A stretch of DNA of 64,000 bases from Nocardia sp. NBC_01327 (GTDB lineage Bacteria > Actinomycetota > Actinomycetes > Mycobacteriales > Mycobacteriaceae), in the NCBI RefSeq assembly GCF_035958815.1, contig NZ_CP108383.1, positions 6,882,001 through 6,946,000 of the forward strand, given 5' to 3'. A model generated the notes under the pieces. That model was not told where the DNA came from, ran no database searches, and was given only the letters and a program-made list of their open reading frames with translations. Position 1 is the first letter of the stretch, and each line of letters opens with the position of its first letter. The position numbers and the translations under genes are program-made. Below are positions 27,017-35,914 of the stretch, piece by piece.

Positions 27017-27439
27017 TCAGGCGAAGGTGTTGATACCGGCGATCATGGCGCGGACGGTGGATTCCGCACTGTCGTCGGCCAGGGCGGCGCCCCACCCGCG
27101 ACGGCCGTTGAACTCGCACAGCACGAAGGTGGCGGTGCCGATTTCGGTGCGGCGCTGATGGAACTGCAGGATCTCGATGGGATAGCCCTCGTCGTAGAGC
27201 GCCGAGGTGAGTGCGGCGACCGGGCTGCCGGTCGCGGTGACGGTGCGCAGCCGGCCGGCGAACTCCAGGGTCGCGGTGAAATTCGCGGCGCGGAGGTGAG
27301 TCCATTCGCTCAGTTTGAGCGCGCCCGCATCACGGCAGTAGCGATCGTAGAACTGAGCGGGGCTCAGGCCGGCGCTCTCGGCCCGCAGACTCGCGGGGGC
27401 AGCGGCGATGAACATGTGGGTATCGATGGTCAGTGTCAT
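27017..27439 (-). CDS. Stand-alone LeuA dimerisation/allosteric-domain protein
   Basis: A 140-residue protein that resembles only the C-terminal regulatory domain of 2-isopropylmalate synthase (PF08502), without the TIM barrel. Matching features are the order strand-strand-helix with TATGSPVAALTSALYDEGYPIEILQFHQ, TFVLCEFNGRRGWGAAL and the final SAESTVRAMIAGINTF. In LeuA this domain binds leucine. Alone it may sense an amino acid or form mixed oligomers; both are inference. The ATG at 27439 has a weak ribosome site (GGGAAG). It faces thioredoxin across a terminator. Confidence 0.65.
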   Translation of the reverse strand: MTLTIDTHMFIAAAPASLRAESAGLSPAQFYDRYCRDAGALKLSEWTHLRAANFTATLEFAGRLRTVTATGSPVAALTSALYDEGYPIEILQFHQRRTEIGTATFVLCEFNGRRGWGAALADDSAESTVRAMIAGINTFA

Positions 27440-27870
27440 TGGACTAGGTCTTCCCGACTTCTTCGCAGAATTTGGCAGAGGGGACCAGCACAAGAAAAAG
27501 ATTCACACGGCCCGCAGCGGGGGGGCCGGTCCGAAATCAGACCCCGCTGCGGCGGAGAACTACGAGTACGCGCGCCACAGCCACCATCGCGGTGAGCGGA
27601 ACAAGCGCGGCGCGGTCGCGGTCGGCGACATTCTGCGCTGCGCTGCGGCTGTTGGCGGGATTCGGCACGGCACCGAGCATAAGGGCTGATACAGGCATTG
27701 GCAACCATATTCGTCTTCGACTCACGGGTAACTTTGCCGCAGGTCATCCGCCTGTGGCGCGCGCCATAGCAACCTCCGTCACCAGCTATAGCAACCTCGG
27801 ATGCCACAATGGGCAAACCCTGTCGGACTGTCGTTCGAACCCTCCGTGAACTCCGAGGAGCACCTCCGCG
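27440..27870. other. 431-bp intergenic region with a hairpin
   Basis: Lies between the divergent LeuA-domain and Cys-rich genes. The inverted repeat CCGCAGCGGGG (27512-27522) / CCCCGCTGCGG (27542-27552) is followed on the minus strand, 12 nt on, by CTTTTTC. A short minus-strand frame ending at 27537 (GTG 27725 or ATG 27698; ends VVLRRSGV) stops inside this hairpin, but has no ribosome site, so I do not call it a gene. Confidence 0.4.
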
Positions 27871-28209
27871 ATGACCGATCCGAAAATCATGCAGACGATC
27901 AACCATCTGTTCGGCTGCCACCGCACCTGCGTCCGCCAGACCGGCGAATCCCTGGACATCGGCGGCGACCACGCCGCCCGCGCCCACATCGCCCAGCTCA
28001 TGGACTGCGCCGCGCTCTGCCGCCTCACCGCCGACATCCTCGACCGCCGCTCCCCCTGGGCCCTGGAACTGTGCGAACTCACCGCCAAGGTCTGCACCGC
28101 CACCGCCGAAAGCTGCGAACGCCTCGACGAACCCATCGCCGCCCGCACCTGCCGCGAAACCGCCGAGGTAGTCAACCTCCTCGCCACCCAACTCACCGCG
28201 GCCCCGTAA
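27871..28209 (+). CDS. Cys-rich four-helix copper-storage-like protein (DUF326)
   Basis: A 112-residue helical protein with eight Cys at 16, 20, 46, 50, 68, 75, 82 and 94, spaced mostly i/i+4 or i/i+7 along helices. That is the pattern of DUF326/Csp proteins, four-helix bundles that store many Cu(I) ions on inward-facing Cys. There is no Tat or Sec signal, so it would be a cytosolic Csp3-like form, although it has fewer Cys than well-studied Csp3. GAGGAGCACCTCCGCG precedes the ATG. No copper transporter or CsoR-type regulator is adjacent. Confidence 0.8.
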   Translation: MTDPKIMQTINHLFGCHRTCVRQTGESLDIGGDHAARAHIAQLMDCAALCRLTADILDRRSPWALELCELTAKVCTATAESCERLDEPIAARTCRETAEVVNLLATQLTAAP

Positions 28210-28331
28210 AACCACCCCCATTAGCCCGCTGCCGCCCGAAATGACCGTCCCCTAGGACGAATTCAAGGCGTGTCACCCATCCCCGCCTAGCCGCCCAATC
28301 GACGCCGCATGGAATCGCGCCGCCATCCCGC

Positions 28332-28429
28332 CGACCCAGGGCACGCACCACCAGGGACACCGCCAATTCGGCGCGCCCGGCGACCCAGGGCACGCACCAC
28401 CAGGGACACCGCCAATTCGGCGCGCCCGG
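28332..28429. repeat. 49-bp tandem repeat, two exact copies
   Basis: Copies at 28332-28380 and 28381-28429, each starting CGACCCAGGGCACGCACC and ending GGCGCGCCCGG. They are directly adjacent and identical, followed by a short GGACC triplication. Only two copies with no spacers, so not a CRISPR array. Confidence 0.95.
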
Positions 28430-28510
28430 TGGACGGACCGGACCGGACCGCCGATCCGCACACTGCGGACCCTGGGCAATCTGCTCGACACCGCGGGCAC
28501 GCGAACTCAC

Positions 28511-28605
28511 CTCGTCATCCCGGCATGGTTTTGGCCGGGATCCACCCCGGCAGCGCTGCAACAGGTTTCGGCAGATCCCGGCCCAAAGCGCGCCGGGATG
28601 ACGAG
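28511..28605. repeat. REP-like extragenic palindromic element
   Basis: Outer arms CTCGTCATCCCGGC (28511-28524) and GCCGGGATGACGAG (28592-28605) are perfect complements; inner arms TTGGCCGGGATC (28531-28542) and GATCCCGGCCCAA (28574-28586) pair with one bulge. The 95-bp nested structure resembles dispersed REP/MITE-type elements carrying the GTCATCCCGGC core in many bacterial genomes. Confidence 0.7.
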
Positions 28606-28761
28606 GCAATCGCCACATCAGCCGGGCTGGCTCCCTCGCTCGGCTCCTGCGGGAAGGCTCCTCCCTCGCCACACGCGAGGCTCGCTGAGGCACTGGCTGG
28701 GCTTCCCTGACATCGCGGCCAATTCGATGTGCGCCGGCCGCGAATCTCCCTCTTACACACT

Positions 28762-28791
28762 GCAGCCCGTGCTCGTCAGAGCACGGGCTGC
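28762..28791 (-). terminator. polA terminator
   Basis: Perfect 13-base arms GCAGCCCGTGCTC (28762-28774) and complement (28779-28791) with a GTCA loop, 20 bp after the polA stop codon. Confidence 0.75.
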
Positions 28792-28811
28792 GAGATCCAG
28801 AGGTACCGAAC

Positions 28812-31565
28812 TCAGTGGGCGGCGGCGTCCCAGCTGCGGCCGACGCCTACGGAGACCTCGAGGGGGACCGAGAGTTCGATGGCGTTCGACATGTGTTCGC
28901 GGGCAAGGGCTTCGAGTTGGTCGCGTTCACCGGGGACCACCTCGAAGATGAGTTCGTCGTGGACCTGCAGGAGCATGCGGGATTTGAGGCCGGCGGCGCG
29001 GATGGCGCGCTGGACGTCGATCATGGCCACCTTGATGATGTCGGCGGCCGTGCCCTGGATGGGGGCGTTGAGGGCCATGCGCTCGGCGGCCTCGCGGCGC
29101 TGGCGGTTACTGGAGTCGAGGTCCGGCAGGTAGCGGCGGCGGCCGAAGAGGGTTTCGGTGTAGCCGGTCTTGCGGGCCTCGTCGACGGCATCGCGCAGAT
29201 AGTCGCGAATGGCGCCGAAGCGTTCGAAGTACACGTCCATCTGCGCCTTGGCCTCTTCGGCGCTGATCTTCAGCTGCTGCGACAGACCGTAGGCCGACAG
29301 ACCGTACGCCAGGCCGTAGGACATGGCCTTGATACGACGGCGCAATTCCGCGTCGACCGCGGTGATCGGAATGTCGAACGCCTTGGACGCGACAAAATTG
29401 TGCAGATCCTCGCCCGAGTTGAAGGCTTCGATAAGCCCCTCGTCCTTGGACAGGTGCGCCATGATCCGCATTTCGATCTGGCTGTAATCGGCGGTCATGA
29501 GCGATTCGAATCCCGGACCCACCACAAAGGTGTCGCGAATACGACGCCCGGTATCGGTGCGGATCGGAATGTTCTGCAGATTCGGCTCGGTCGAGGACAG
29601 CCGGCCCGTCGCGGCCACCGTCTGATTGAAGGTGGTGTGAATGCGCCCGTCGTCGGCGACCGATTTGAGCAGGCCGTCGACGGTCACCTTGAGGCGCGTG
29701 GCATCGCGGTGCTCGAGCATGTGCTGCAGGAACGGATGCTGGGTCTTCTCGTAAAGACTCTCCAGCGCATCGGCATCGGTGGTGTAGCCGGTCTTGGTGC
29801 GCTTGGTCTTCGGCATATCGAGCTCGTCGAAGAGCACCACCTGCAACTGCTTGGGCGAGCCCAGATTGATCTGCTTGCCGATCACGTCGTACGCCGCATT
29901 GGCGGCCTCGCCGACCCGGTTCGCGAATTCCTGCTGCAACTCCTCGAGCTGATCGGAATCCACCGCGATGCCCGCGGCTTCCAGATCGGCGAGCACGGTC
30001 AGCAGCGGCAGTTCCATATCGCCCAGCAGCGCGGTGGACTCGATGCGCTCGAGCTCAGCGTCGAAGGCGTCGGCGAGGTCGTACACCGCACGCGCACGCA
30101 GCATTTCGGCCTGGGCGACCTCGGCGTCGGCCTGATCCTCGTCATCGAGCAGGGAGAGCTGGGTTTCCCCGCCGTCGTCCACGCGCAGTTCCCGGCTCAG
30201 GTAGCGCAGCGACAGATCGTCCAGATTGAACGAGCGCTGGCCCGGACGCACCAGATACGCCGCGAGCGCGGTATCGGTGCTGAGCCCGCCCAGCGTCCAC
30301 TCCCGTCCGCGCAGCGCGTGCATGGCGGATTTGGCCTCGTGCACGGCCTTGAAGGTGTCCGGGTCGGCGAGCCAAGCGCCCAGTGCCGCTTCGTCTTCCG
30401 GAGTCAGGGTGTGGACGTCGAGGTATCCGCCCTCACCGTCGGCGGCGGCCAGCGCGAGCGCCTTCACATCGCCGTGCACCGGCGTGCCCACGCCCACCAC
30501 CGAAAGTCCGTGCCGCACACCGGCCTTCGCATGTTCGGCGAGCCAGTCGCCGACGGTGCCGGGAGGCAGTGCCGCGCCGCTGATCTCGAAACCGGACTCG
30601 GCCTCGGGCTCCACGGGTGCGAGCGTGTCGAACAGCCGATCGCGCAGCACCCGGAATTCGAGCTCGTCGAACAGGCGGTGGATCTTGTCCCGATCCCACG
30701 GCTGCATGCCGAGCTGATCGGGCGTGTACGCCAGAGGCACATCCTTCACCATTTCGGTGAGCTGCCGATTCAGCACGACGCTGGACAGATTGGCGCGCAG
30801 CGCGTCTCCGACCTTGCCCTTCACCGTGTCGACCTTGTCGACCAGGTTCTCCAGATCCCCGTATTCGTTGATCCACTTGGTGGCGGTCTTCTCCCCCACG
30901 CCCGGAATGCCCGGCAGGTTATCGCTCGGGTCGCCGCGCAGCGCCGCGAAATCCGGATACTGCGCCGGCGTGAGCCCGTACTTCGCCTCCACCGCGGCCG
31001 GGGTGAACCGGGTCAGCTCGGAAACACCCTTCTTCGGGTAGAGCACGGTGACATTGTCATTGACCAGCTGCAGCGCATCGCGATCCCCGGTCACGATCAG
31101 CACCCGGAATCCCTCCGGCACCGCCTGCGTGACCAGCGTCGCGATCACATCGTCGGCTTCGAACCCCTCGATGGCCATGACCGGAATGCCCATCGCCCCC
31201 AGCACTTCCTGGGTGGTCTCCACCTGCCCCCGGAACTCGTCCGGCGTGGTGGCCCGGTTCGCCTTGTACTCCGGGAACTTCTCCGTCCGGAAGGTCTTGC
31301 GACTCACATCGAACGCGGCGGCCACATGCGTGGGCTTCTCGTCCCGCAGCAGGTTGATCAGCATGGCGGTGAACCCGTACACCGCATTGGTGGTCTGCCC
31401 GCTCGCCGTCTTGAAGTTCTCCGCGGGCAGCGCGTAGAAGGCGCGATAAGCCAGCGAATGTCCATCCAGCAGCAGCAGCGTCGGCTGCTCGGTGGAGTCG
31501 GCGGACACGGCAGCGCCAGATGCGGACGCGGCACTCGGCCGCTGATCGGTAGAGGCAGGGGTCAC
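28812..31565 (-). CDS. polA: DNA polymerase I
   Basis: A 917-residue PolA, used for Okazaki-fragment processing and repair. The 5'-3' exonuclease domain is at the N-terminus (LLLDGHSLAYRAFYALP, GFEADDVIATL, GDRDALQLV, GDPSDNLPGIPGVGEKTA). A middle 3'-5' exonuclease-like domain follows, usually inactive in actinobacteria, then the family A polymerase domain (MTADYSQIEMRIMAHLS motif A, RRRIKAMSYGLAYGLS O-helix, LQVHDELIFEV motif C). I chose GTG 31565: TAGACT (31573-31578) ends 7 nt before it and no ribosome site is seen, so the gene looks leaderless; length then matches M. tuberculosis PolA. Confidence 0.97.
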   Translation of the reverse strand: MTPASTDQRPSAASASGAAVSADSTEQPTLLLLDGHSLAYRAFYALPAENFKTASGQTTNAVYGFTAMLINLLRDEKPTHVAAAFDVSRKTFRTEKFPEYKANRATTPDEFRGQVETTQEVLGAMGIPVMAIEGFEADDVIATLVTQAVPEGFRVLIVTGDRDALQLVNDNVTVLYPKKGVSELTRFTPAAVEAKYGLTPAQYPDFAALRGDPSDNLPGIPGVGEKTATKWINEYGDLENLVDKVDTVKGKVGDALRANLSSVVLNRQLTEMVKDVPLAYTPDQLGMQPWDRDKIHRLFDELEFRVLRDRLFDTLAPVEPEAESGFEISGAALPPGTVGDWLAEHAKAGVRHGLSVVGVGTPVHGDVKALALAAADGEGGYLDVHTLTPEDEAALGAWLADPDTFKAVHEAKSAMHALRGREWTLGGLSTDTALAAYLVRPGQRSFNLDDLSLRYLSRELRVDDGGETQLSLLDDEDQADAEVAQAEMLRARAVYDLADAFDAELERIESTALLGDMELPLLTVLADLEAAGIAVDSDQLEELQQEFANRVGEAANAAYDVIGKQINLGSPKQLQVVLFDELDMPKTKRTKTGYTTDADALESLYEKTQHPFLQHMLEHRDATRLKVTVDGLLKSVADDGRIHTTFNQTVAATGRLSSTEPNLQNIPIRTDTGRRIRDTFVVGPGFESLMTADYSQIEMRIMAHLSKDEGLIEAFNSGEDLHNFVASKAFDIPITAVDAELRRRIKAMSYGLAYGLSAYGLSQQLKISAEEAKAQMDVYFERFGAIRDYLRDAVDEARKTGYTETLFGRRRYLPDLDSSNRQRREAAERMALNAPIQGTAADIIKVAMIDVQRAIRAAGLKSRMLLQVHDELIFEVVPGERDQLEALAREHMSNAIELSVPLEVSVGVGRSWDAAAH

Positions 31566-31745
31566 GGCACAGAGTCTAGGGACGTGCACCGACACGTGCG
31601 GGAACCGGGCGCATTCGCCACGCCCAAGCGGACGAACCGGACGACCGGCGCTCGGTCGGCCGGGGTTTTTGCTGGATAGTGGCCTCGCCGGGAAATGGAT
31701 TTTCACCGGAGGACGCGGGCTGATATTGTAGCCACGCGAGAACCA

Positions 31746-31818
31746 AGGGGCGTAGCTCAATTGGCAGAGCAGCCGTCTCCAAAGCGGCAGGTTGCAGGTT
31801 CGATTCCTGTCGCCCCTG
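31746..31818 (+). tRNA. tRNA-Trp (anticodon CCA)
   Basis: A complete cloverleaf: acceptor AGGGGCG/CGCCCCT, D arm with TAGCTCAATTGGCAGAGC, anticodon loop CTCCAAA (CCA at 31779-31781), and T arm GCAGGTTCGATTCCTGT. The sequence closely follows bacterial tRNA-Trp. The 3' CCA is not fully encoded. A TATTGT -10-like box lies about 20 bp upstream. Confidence 0.95.
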
Positions 31819-31825
31819 CATAAGA

Positions 31826-31859
31826 TCGGGCCGGTCACCTTCACAGGTGACCGGCCCGA
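31826..31859. terminator. Terminator between tRNA-Trp and livF
   Basis: Perfect 15-base arms (31826-31840 and 31845-31859) with a TCAC loop, 7 bp after the tRNA. It probably ends both the tRNA and the convergent liv operon transcript. Confidence 0.75.
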
Positions 31860-31881
31860 ATGCTTTCCGGGGCAGGCGGAT

Positions 31882-32664
31882 TCAGCCGACGCCGAGGTAG
31901 GCGGATTTGACCGCCGGATCGTGCAGCAGGTCGCGGCCGTTGCCGGTTTTGGTGACCTCGCCGGTTTCCAGAATGTAGGCGCGGTCGCTGCGGGTCAGGG
32001 CCTGCTGGGCGTTCTGCTCGACCAGCAGGACCGTGGTGCCCTGGGCATTGATATCGGCGATGATGCGGAAGATCTGCTGGATGATCATGGGGGCCAGCCC
32101 CATCGACGGCTCATCGAGCAGCAGCAGCTTCGGGCGCGCCATCAGGGAGCGGGCAATGGCGACCATCTGCTGCTCACCGCCCGAGAGCGTGCCGCCCACC
32201 TGCTTCTGCCGCTCCTTGACGCGCGGGAAGAGCGAGAAGACCCACTCCAGCGTCTGGTTGTAATCGGCCTTGCTCTTGAAAGGCCTGGAGTAGCAACCCA
32301 TATCGAGGTTTTCCTGGACCGTCATACCCGGGAAGACACCGCGCCCCTCGGGCGCCTGGATCAGGCCCAATCCGACGCGATCGTGCGCCTTCACCCGGGT
32401 GATATCGCGGCCGTCGAACAGCACCCGGCCACGCCCCAGCGGGAGCAGCCCGGACAGCGCGCGCATGGTGGTGGTCTTGCCCGCACCGTTCGCACCCAGC
32501 AGGGTGACCAGTTCACCCGGCGCCACGGACAGCGAAATGCCGTGCAGCGCTTGGATTCTCCCGTAGCTGACCACCATATCGTCGACCTGCAGCAGCGCAT
32601 TGGGGTCGGCGGGCGGCAGGGCCGCTTTCGCGTACGGCGTTTTGGCGGGGTTCGGCGATGTCAC
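31882..32664 (-). CDS. livF: Branched-chain amino-acid ABC transporter ATPase LivF
   Basis: A 260-residue ATPase, one of the two cytosolic motors of the high-affinity Leu/Ile/Val importer. Walker A GANGAGKTT (57-65), signature LSGGEQQM, Walker B LLLLDEPSMGLAP, and the family-typical LIQAPEGRGVFPGMTVQENL, which marks LivF rather than LivG. Last gene of the liv operon; its ATG overlaps the livG stop (ATGA). Confidence 0.95.
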   Translation of the reverse strand: MTSPNPAKTPYAKAALPPADPNALLQVDDMVVSYGRIQALHGISLSVAPGELVTLLGANGAGKTTTMRALSGLLPLGRGRVLFDGRDITRVKAHDRVGLGLIQAPEGRGVFPGMTVQENLDMGCYSRPFKSKADYNQTLEWVFSLFPRVKERQKQVGGTLSGGEQQMVAIARSLMARPKLLLLDEPSMGLAPMIIQQIFRIIADINAQGTTVLLVEQNAQQALTRSDRAYILETGEVTKTGNGRDLLHDPAVKSAYLGVG

Positions 32665-33632
32665 AGGGCTTCACCCATCTCTTCGTCGGGCACGCCCAGA
32701 TAGGCGGCGATCACCTTGGGATCCTCCCGGATCTCGGCCGGCAACCCATCAGCGATCTTGCGGCCGAATTCGAGCACCACCACCCGATCGGTGACGCCCA
32801 TGACCAGGCGCATGTCGTGTTCGATCAGCAGCACCGTGAAACCGTCGTCGCGGATCTTGCGGATCAGATCCATGAGCGCGGACTTCTCGCGCGGATTGAA
32901 TCCGGCCGCGGGCTCGTCCAGGCACAGCAGTTTCGGTTCGGTGGCGAGGGCGCGCGCGATCTCCAGGCGACGCTGATCACCGTAGGAGAGATTGCGCGCC
33001 TTCTCCACGGCATGCGGGGCGATGCCGACGAATTCCAGTAGCGCCATACCTCTTTCGACCGCGTCGTGTTCCTCGCGGCGATGGCGCGCCGTCCGGAAGA
33101 CCGCACCCGGCACCGAGGTCTTGTGCCGTGCGTCGGTGCCCACGACCACATTCTCCAGAGCCGTCATCTCCGAGAAGAGCCGGATGTTCTGGAAGGTGCG
33201 CGCGATGCCCAGGCGGGTGATCTCATTGCGCTTGGTCTTGGTGAGCGGTTTGCCGTCGAAGTACACCGTGCCGCCGGACGGGCGGTACACGCCGGTGATG
33301 GCATTGAAGCAGGTGGTCTTGCCCGCACCGTTCGGCCCGATGAGCCCGAGGATCTCCCCGCGGCGAATATCGAAGGTGACATTCTCCAGCGCGGTGAGGC
33401 CGCCGAACTTCACGGTGAGCCCGTCGGTGCGCAGCAGCGGCTCGCCGATCTGGGTCTCGATCTCACGGTGCGGCGCAACAACTTCCGCGACCGCCTCGGG
33501 ATCCTTGTATACGGGCAGTACCGCGGTCACATCCAGTGTCCCCGCGCTCGGTTCGAAGTCCGGAGACTGCGCGTAGCCCGCCGCGACATCCTCGTTGTCG
33601 AACATCGCGTCGCCCGGACCCGGCCCGGTCAT
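32661..33632 (-). CDS. livG: Branched-chain amino-acid ABC transporter ATPase LivG
   Basis: A 323-residue ATPase. The ABC domain starts near 64; Walker A is GPNGAGKTT (99-107), then the LivG-type TKTKRNEITRLGIARTFQNIRLF, a signature region LSYGDQRRLEIARAL and Walker B LLCLDEPAAGFNPRE. The first ~63 residues are an acidic, low-complexity extension longer than in E. coli LivG; an internal ATG at codon 10 is possible, but the first ATG overlaps the livM stop by ATGA, which supports it. The C-terminus has the LivG tail that follows VVLEFGRKIADG. Confidence 0.95.
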   Translation of the reverse strand: MTGPGPGDAMFDNEDVAAGYAQSPDFEPSAGTLDVTAVLPVYKDPEAVAEVVAPHREIETQIGEPLLRTDGLTVKFGGLTALENVTFDIRRGEILGLIGPNGAGKTTCFNAITGVYRPSGGTVYFDGKPLTKTKRNEITRLGIARTFQNIRLFSEMTALENVVVGTDARHKTSVPGAVFRTARHRREEHDAVERGMALLEFVGIAPHAVEKARNLSYGDQRRLEIARALATEPKLLCLDEPAAGFNPREKSALMDLIRKIRDDGFTVLLIEHDMRLVMGVTDRVVVLEFGRKIADGLPAEIREDPKVIAAYLGVPDEEMGEAL

Positions 33633-34855
33633 CGGTTCGCTCCTGACGTAGCTTCGGCCGTCTCACCGGGACGCCGCACGGCACGCGTGATCTGCCTGCC
33701 GTAGGCGAGCAGCTTCTGCCGCACGGGGAACAGCCCCTGCGGCCGGAAAATCATCACGACCACCAGCGTGACACCGTAGAAGAGGTACTTGTAGTCACCG
33801 AGCGACTGCCCGCCGATATTCACCGACATGAACCGGTTCGGCAGATAGACGATCAGGAACGCGCCGACGATCACGCCCAGCTTGTTGCCCTGGCCGCCGA
33901 TCACCACCGCGCACAGGAACAGCATCGAGTTGATGATGTTGAACCCGGTCGGATTGATGAACTGCACCTGCCCGGCGTACAGCGCGCCCGACATACCGCC
34001 GATGCCCGCGCCGATCATGAACGCCCACAGTTTGAACTTGAAGGTGGGCACGCCCATCATCTCGGCGGCGTCCTCGTCCTCGCGAATGGCCACCCAGGAG
34101 CGGCCCACGCGGCTGCGCTCCAGATTGCCGACGAACAGCAGGATGAGGACCACGAACAGCATGCCCAGCCAGAACCACCAGGCGCCGGAGTTGGCCCGGT
34201 CCAGCGGATTCCAGCTGTGCGGCTGCCCCAGATTGCCGGAGGAGAAGTAGCCCTCCGGATGGGAGTCGGAGACCCCGACCCGGGGGTACGCGATCCGGGA
34301 CAGGCCGAGGCTGCCATTGGTGATGTCGCCCAGATTGTCGGCGAGCAGTCGCACGATCTCGCCGAAGCCGAGGGTCACGATGGCGAGGTAGTCACCGCGC
34401 AGCCGCAGGGTCGGCGTGCCCAGAATCAGCCCGGAGACCGCGGTGACGGCAATGGCCAGCGGTACACACACGATCCAGGCCCAGCCCGGTTTCAACCAGC
34501 CGTCCGTTTGATTCCACGGACTGTTCGGACTGGTGAGCAGGCCGACGGTGTACGCGCCGACCGCGTAGAAGCCGACGTAGCCGAGGTCGAGCAGACCCGC
34601 CTGGCCGACAACGACATTCAGGCCGACGGCAATGAGCGCCGTCATGGCGAACTGCGCCATCACCCCGGAGAAACTGGTGCCCGGAGTATCGAGCAGCGGC
34701 ACCTTGAACAGCGGCAGCAGGGCGAGCACGGCGATCGCGGGCACACCCACGCTCCACTGCGCCGGGCGCGACAATCCGTTCCACCACGTGCGGATCGCAT
34801 CGCCGACACCCCTTCCGGCAGAAGGTTTTTCATTCGGTAGTACGGCGTGTGTCAT
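33629..34855 (-). CDS. livM: Branched-chain amino-acid ABC transporter permease LivM
   Basis: A 408-residue integral membrane permease with about nine to ten TM helices. The family core GLNVVVGQAGLLDLGYVGFYAVGAY is present, as is the ATPase-contact region VAIREDEDAAEMMGVPTFKFKLWAF. The long loop between helices (GVSDSHPEGYFSSGN...) sits where extracytoplasmic loops lie in LivM. It pairs with LivH in the heterodimeric channel. Overlaps both neighbours by 4 bp. Confidence 0.93.
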   Translation of the reverse strand: MTHAVLPNEKPSAGRGVGDAIRTWWNGLSRPAQWSVGVPAIAVLALLPLFKVPLLDTPGTSFSGVMAQFAMTALIAVGLNVVVGQAGLLDLGYVGFYAVGAYTVGLLTSPNSPWNQTDGWLKPGWAWIVCVPLAIAVTAVSGLILGTPTLRLRGDYLAIVTLGFGEIVRLLADNLGDITNGSLGLSRIAYPRVGVSDSHPEGYFSSGNLGQPHSWNPLDRANSGAWWFWLGMLFVVLILLFVGNLERSRVGRSWVAIREDEDAAEMMGVPTFKFKLWAFMIGAGIGGMSGALYAGQVQFINPTGFNIINSMLFLCAVVIGGQGNKLGVIVGAFLIVYLPNRFMSVNIGGQSLGDYKYLFYGVTLVVVMIFRPQGLFPVRQKLLAYGRQITRAVRRPGETAEATSGANR

Positions 34856-35892
34856 ACTCGCGCCCTTCCCAGGCTCTCACCGAGAATGCCGGTCGGACGG
34901 AACATGAGCACGGCCACCAGCACCACGAAGGCGACCACGTCACGCCACTGGGTGCCGAACAGAATCTGCCCGTAGTTCTCGGCCAGGCCGAGCAGCAGAC
35001 CGCCCAGCAGCGCACCGCGCAGATTGCCGATGCCACCGAGCACCGCGGCGCTGAATGCCTTGATGCCCAGGATGAATCCGCCGGAGTAGATGATGCCGTT
35101 CGGAATCTTCAGCGTGTACAGCAGCGCGGCGGCGCCGGCAAGCAGTCCGCCGAGCAGGAAGGTCAGCATGATGATCCGCTCCCGCGAGACGCCCATCAGG
35201 GTCGCGGTATCGGGATCCTGCGCCACGGCACGGATGCCACGGCCGAATTTGGTTCTGTTGATGAGGATTTCGGTGGTGGCGGCCAGGATCACCGCGGCCA
35301 CGATGATCACCAGGGTCACATTGGTGACGGACGCGCCGAAGATCTTGAACTGCTCGGTGGGCTGCACCAGCATGATCGGCTGCTGTGCGTTGGTGCCGCC
35401 GATGTTCTTGTTGGTGAGCTTGGGCAGGACGTAGTGCACGGTCTCCTGCAGCACGAACGACATGCCGATCGCGGTGATCAGGAAGATCAGCGGTTTGGCG
35501 CCGCGCTTACGCAGCGGGCGATAGGCGACGCGTTCCAGGCCGACCGCGGTCAGGCCGGACACCAGCATGCCGATGACCATGGCCACCAACAGATATACGA
35601 CGGTGAGAACGACGCCTTCGGAATAGACATTGCCGCTGGGGCTGAATCCGACCACCATCAGGCCGACATACTGACCGAACATGCCCACCATGAATATTTC
35701 CGAATGGGCGAAATTGATCAGCCGGAGCACACCGTAAACGAGGGTGTAACCGACCGCCACCAAGGCGTAGATCGAACCATATGCCAAGCCGTCCACGGTA
35801 AGTCGCCAGAACTGGTCGACCACGCCCGAGACGTTGAATTCGATGGACCCGTTGGCAAGCAGAGCCGCATCGGCCAATAGGGATGAAGACAT
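34852..35892 (-). CDS. livH: Branched-chain amino-acid ABC transporter permease LivH
   Basis: A 346-residue permease with eight or so TM helices. Typical LivH motifs are LAYGSIYALVAVGYTLVYGVLRLINFAHSEIFMVGMF near the N-terminus and RAVAQDPDTATLMGVSRERIIMLTFLLGG, the loop that docks on the ATPases. A 30-residue insertion around KLTNKNIGGTNAQQPIML lies in an outside loop. Its start follows GCGAGAGT, 74 bp after livK; a hairpin lies in that gap. Confidence 0.93.
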   Translation of the reverse strand: MSSSLLADAALLANGSIEFNVSGVVDQFWRLTVDGLAYGSIYALVAVGYTLVYGVLRLINFAHSEIFMVGMFGQYVGLMVVGFSPSGNVYSEGVVLTVVYLLVAMVIGMLVSGLTAVGLERVAYRPLRKRGAKPLIFLITAIGMSFVLQETVHYVLPKLTNKNIGGTNAQQPIMLVQPTEQFKIFGASVTNVTLVIIVAAVILAATTEILINRTKFGRGIRAVAQDPDTATLMGVSRERIIMLTFLLGGLLAGAAALLYTLKIPNGIIYSGGFILGIKAFSAAVLGGIGNLRGALLGGLLLGLAENYGQILFGTQWRDVVAFVVLVAVLMFRPTGILGESLGRARV

Positions 35893-35914
35893 TCAATACT
35901 CTCGCCGTAGAGGA

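Larger units (their letters stand above)
28210..28811. other. Repeat-rich non-coding region
   Basis: About 600 bp without a supported gene. It holds a 49-bp tandem duplication, a REP-like palindromic element and, at its right end, the polA terminator; these are entered separately. Open frames here run through the repeats and have no ribosome site. Confidence 0.6.

Noticed and set aside
27537..27725. Small minus-strand frame with a hydrophobic end
   Set aside because: No ribosome site before GTG 27725 or ATG 27698, and its stop lies in a hairpin loop; kept only as a note in the intergenic entry.
28332..28429. Possible CRISPR repeats
   Set aside because: Two identical adjacent 49-bp units with no spacers and no cas genes nearby.
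28815..31679. Long open frame on the plus strand opposite polA
   Set aside because: High-GC antisense artefact: the polA protein is complete and conserved on the minus strand, while the antisense product is repetitive Gly/Arg/Gln-rich without a fold or ribosome site.
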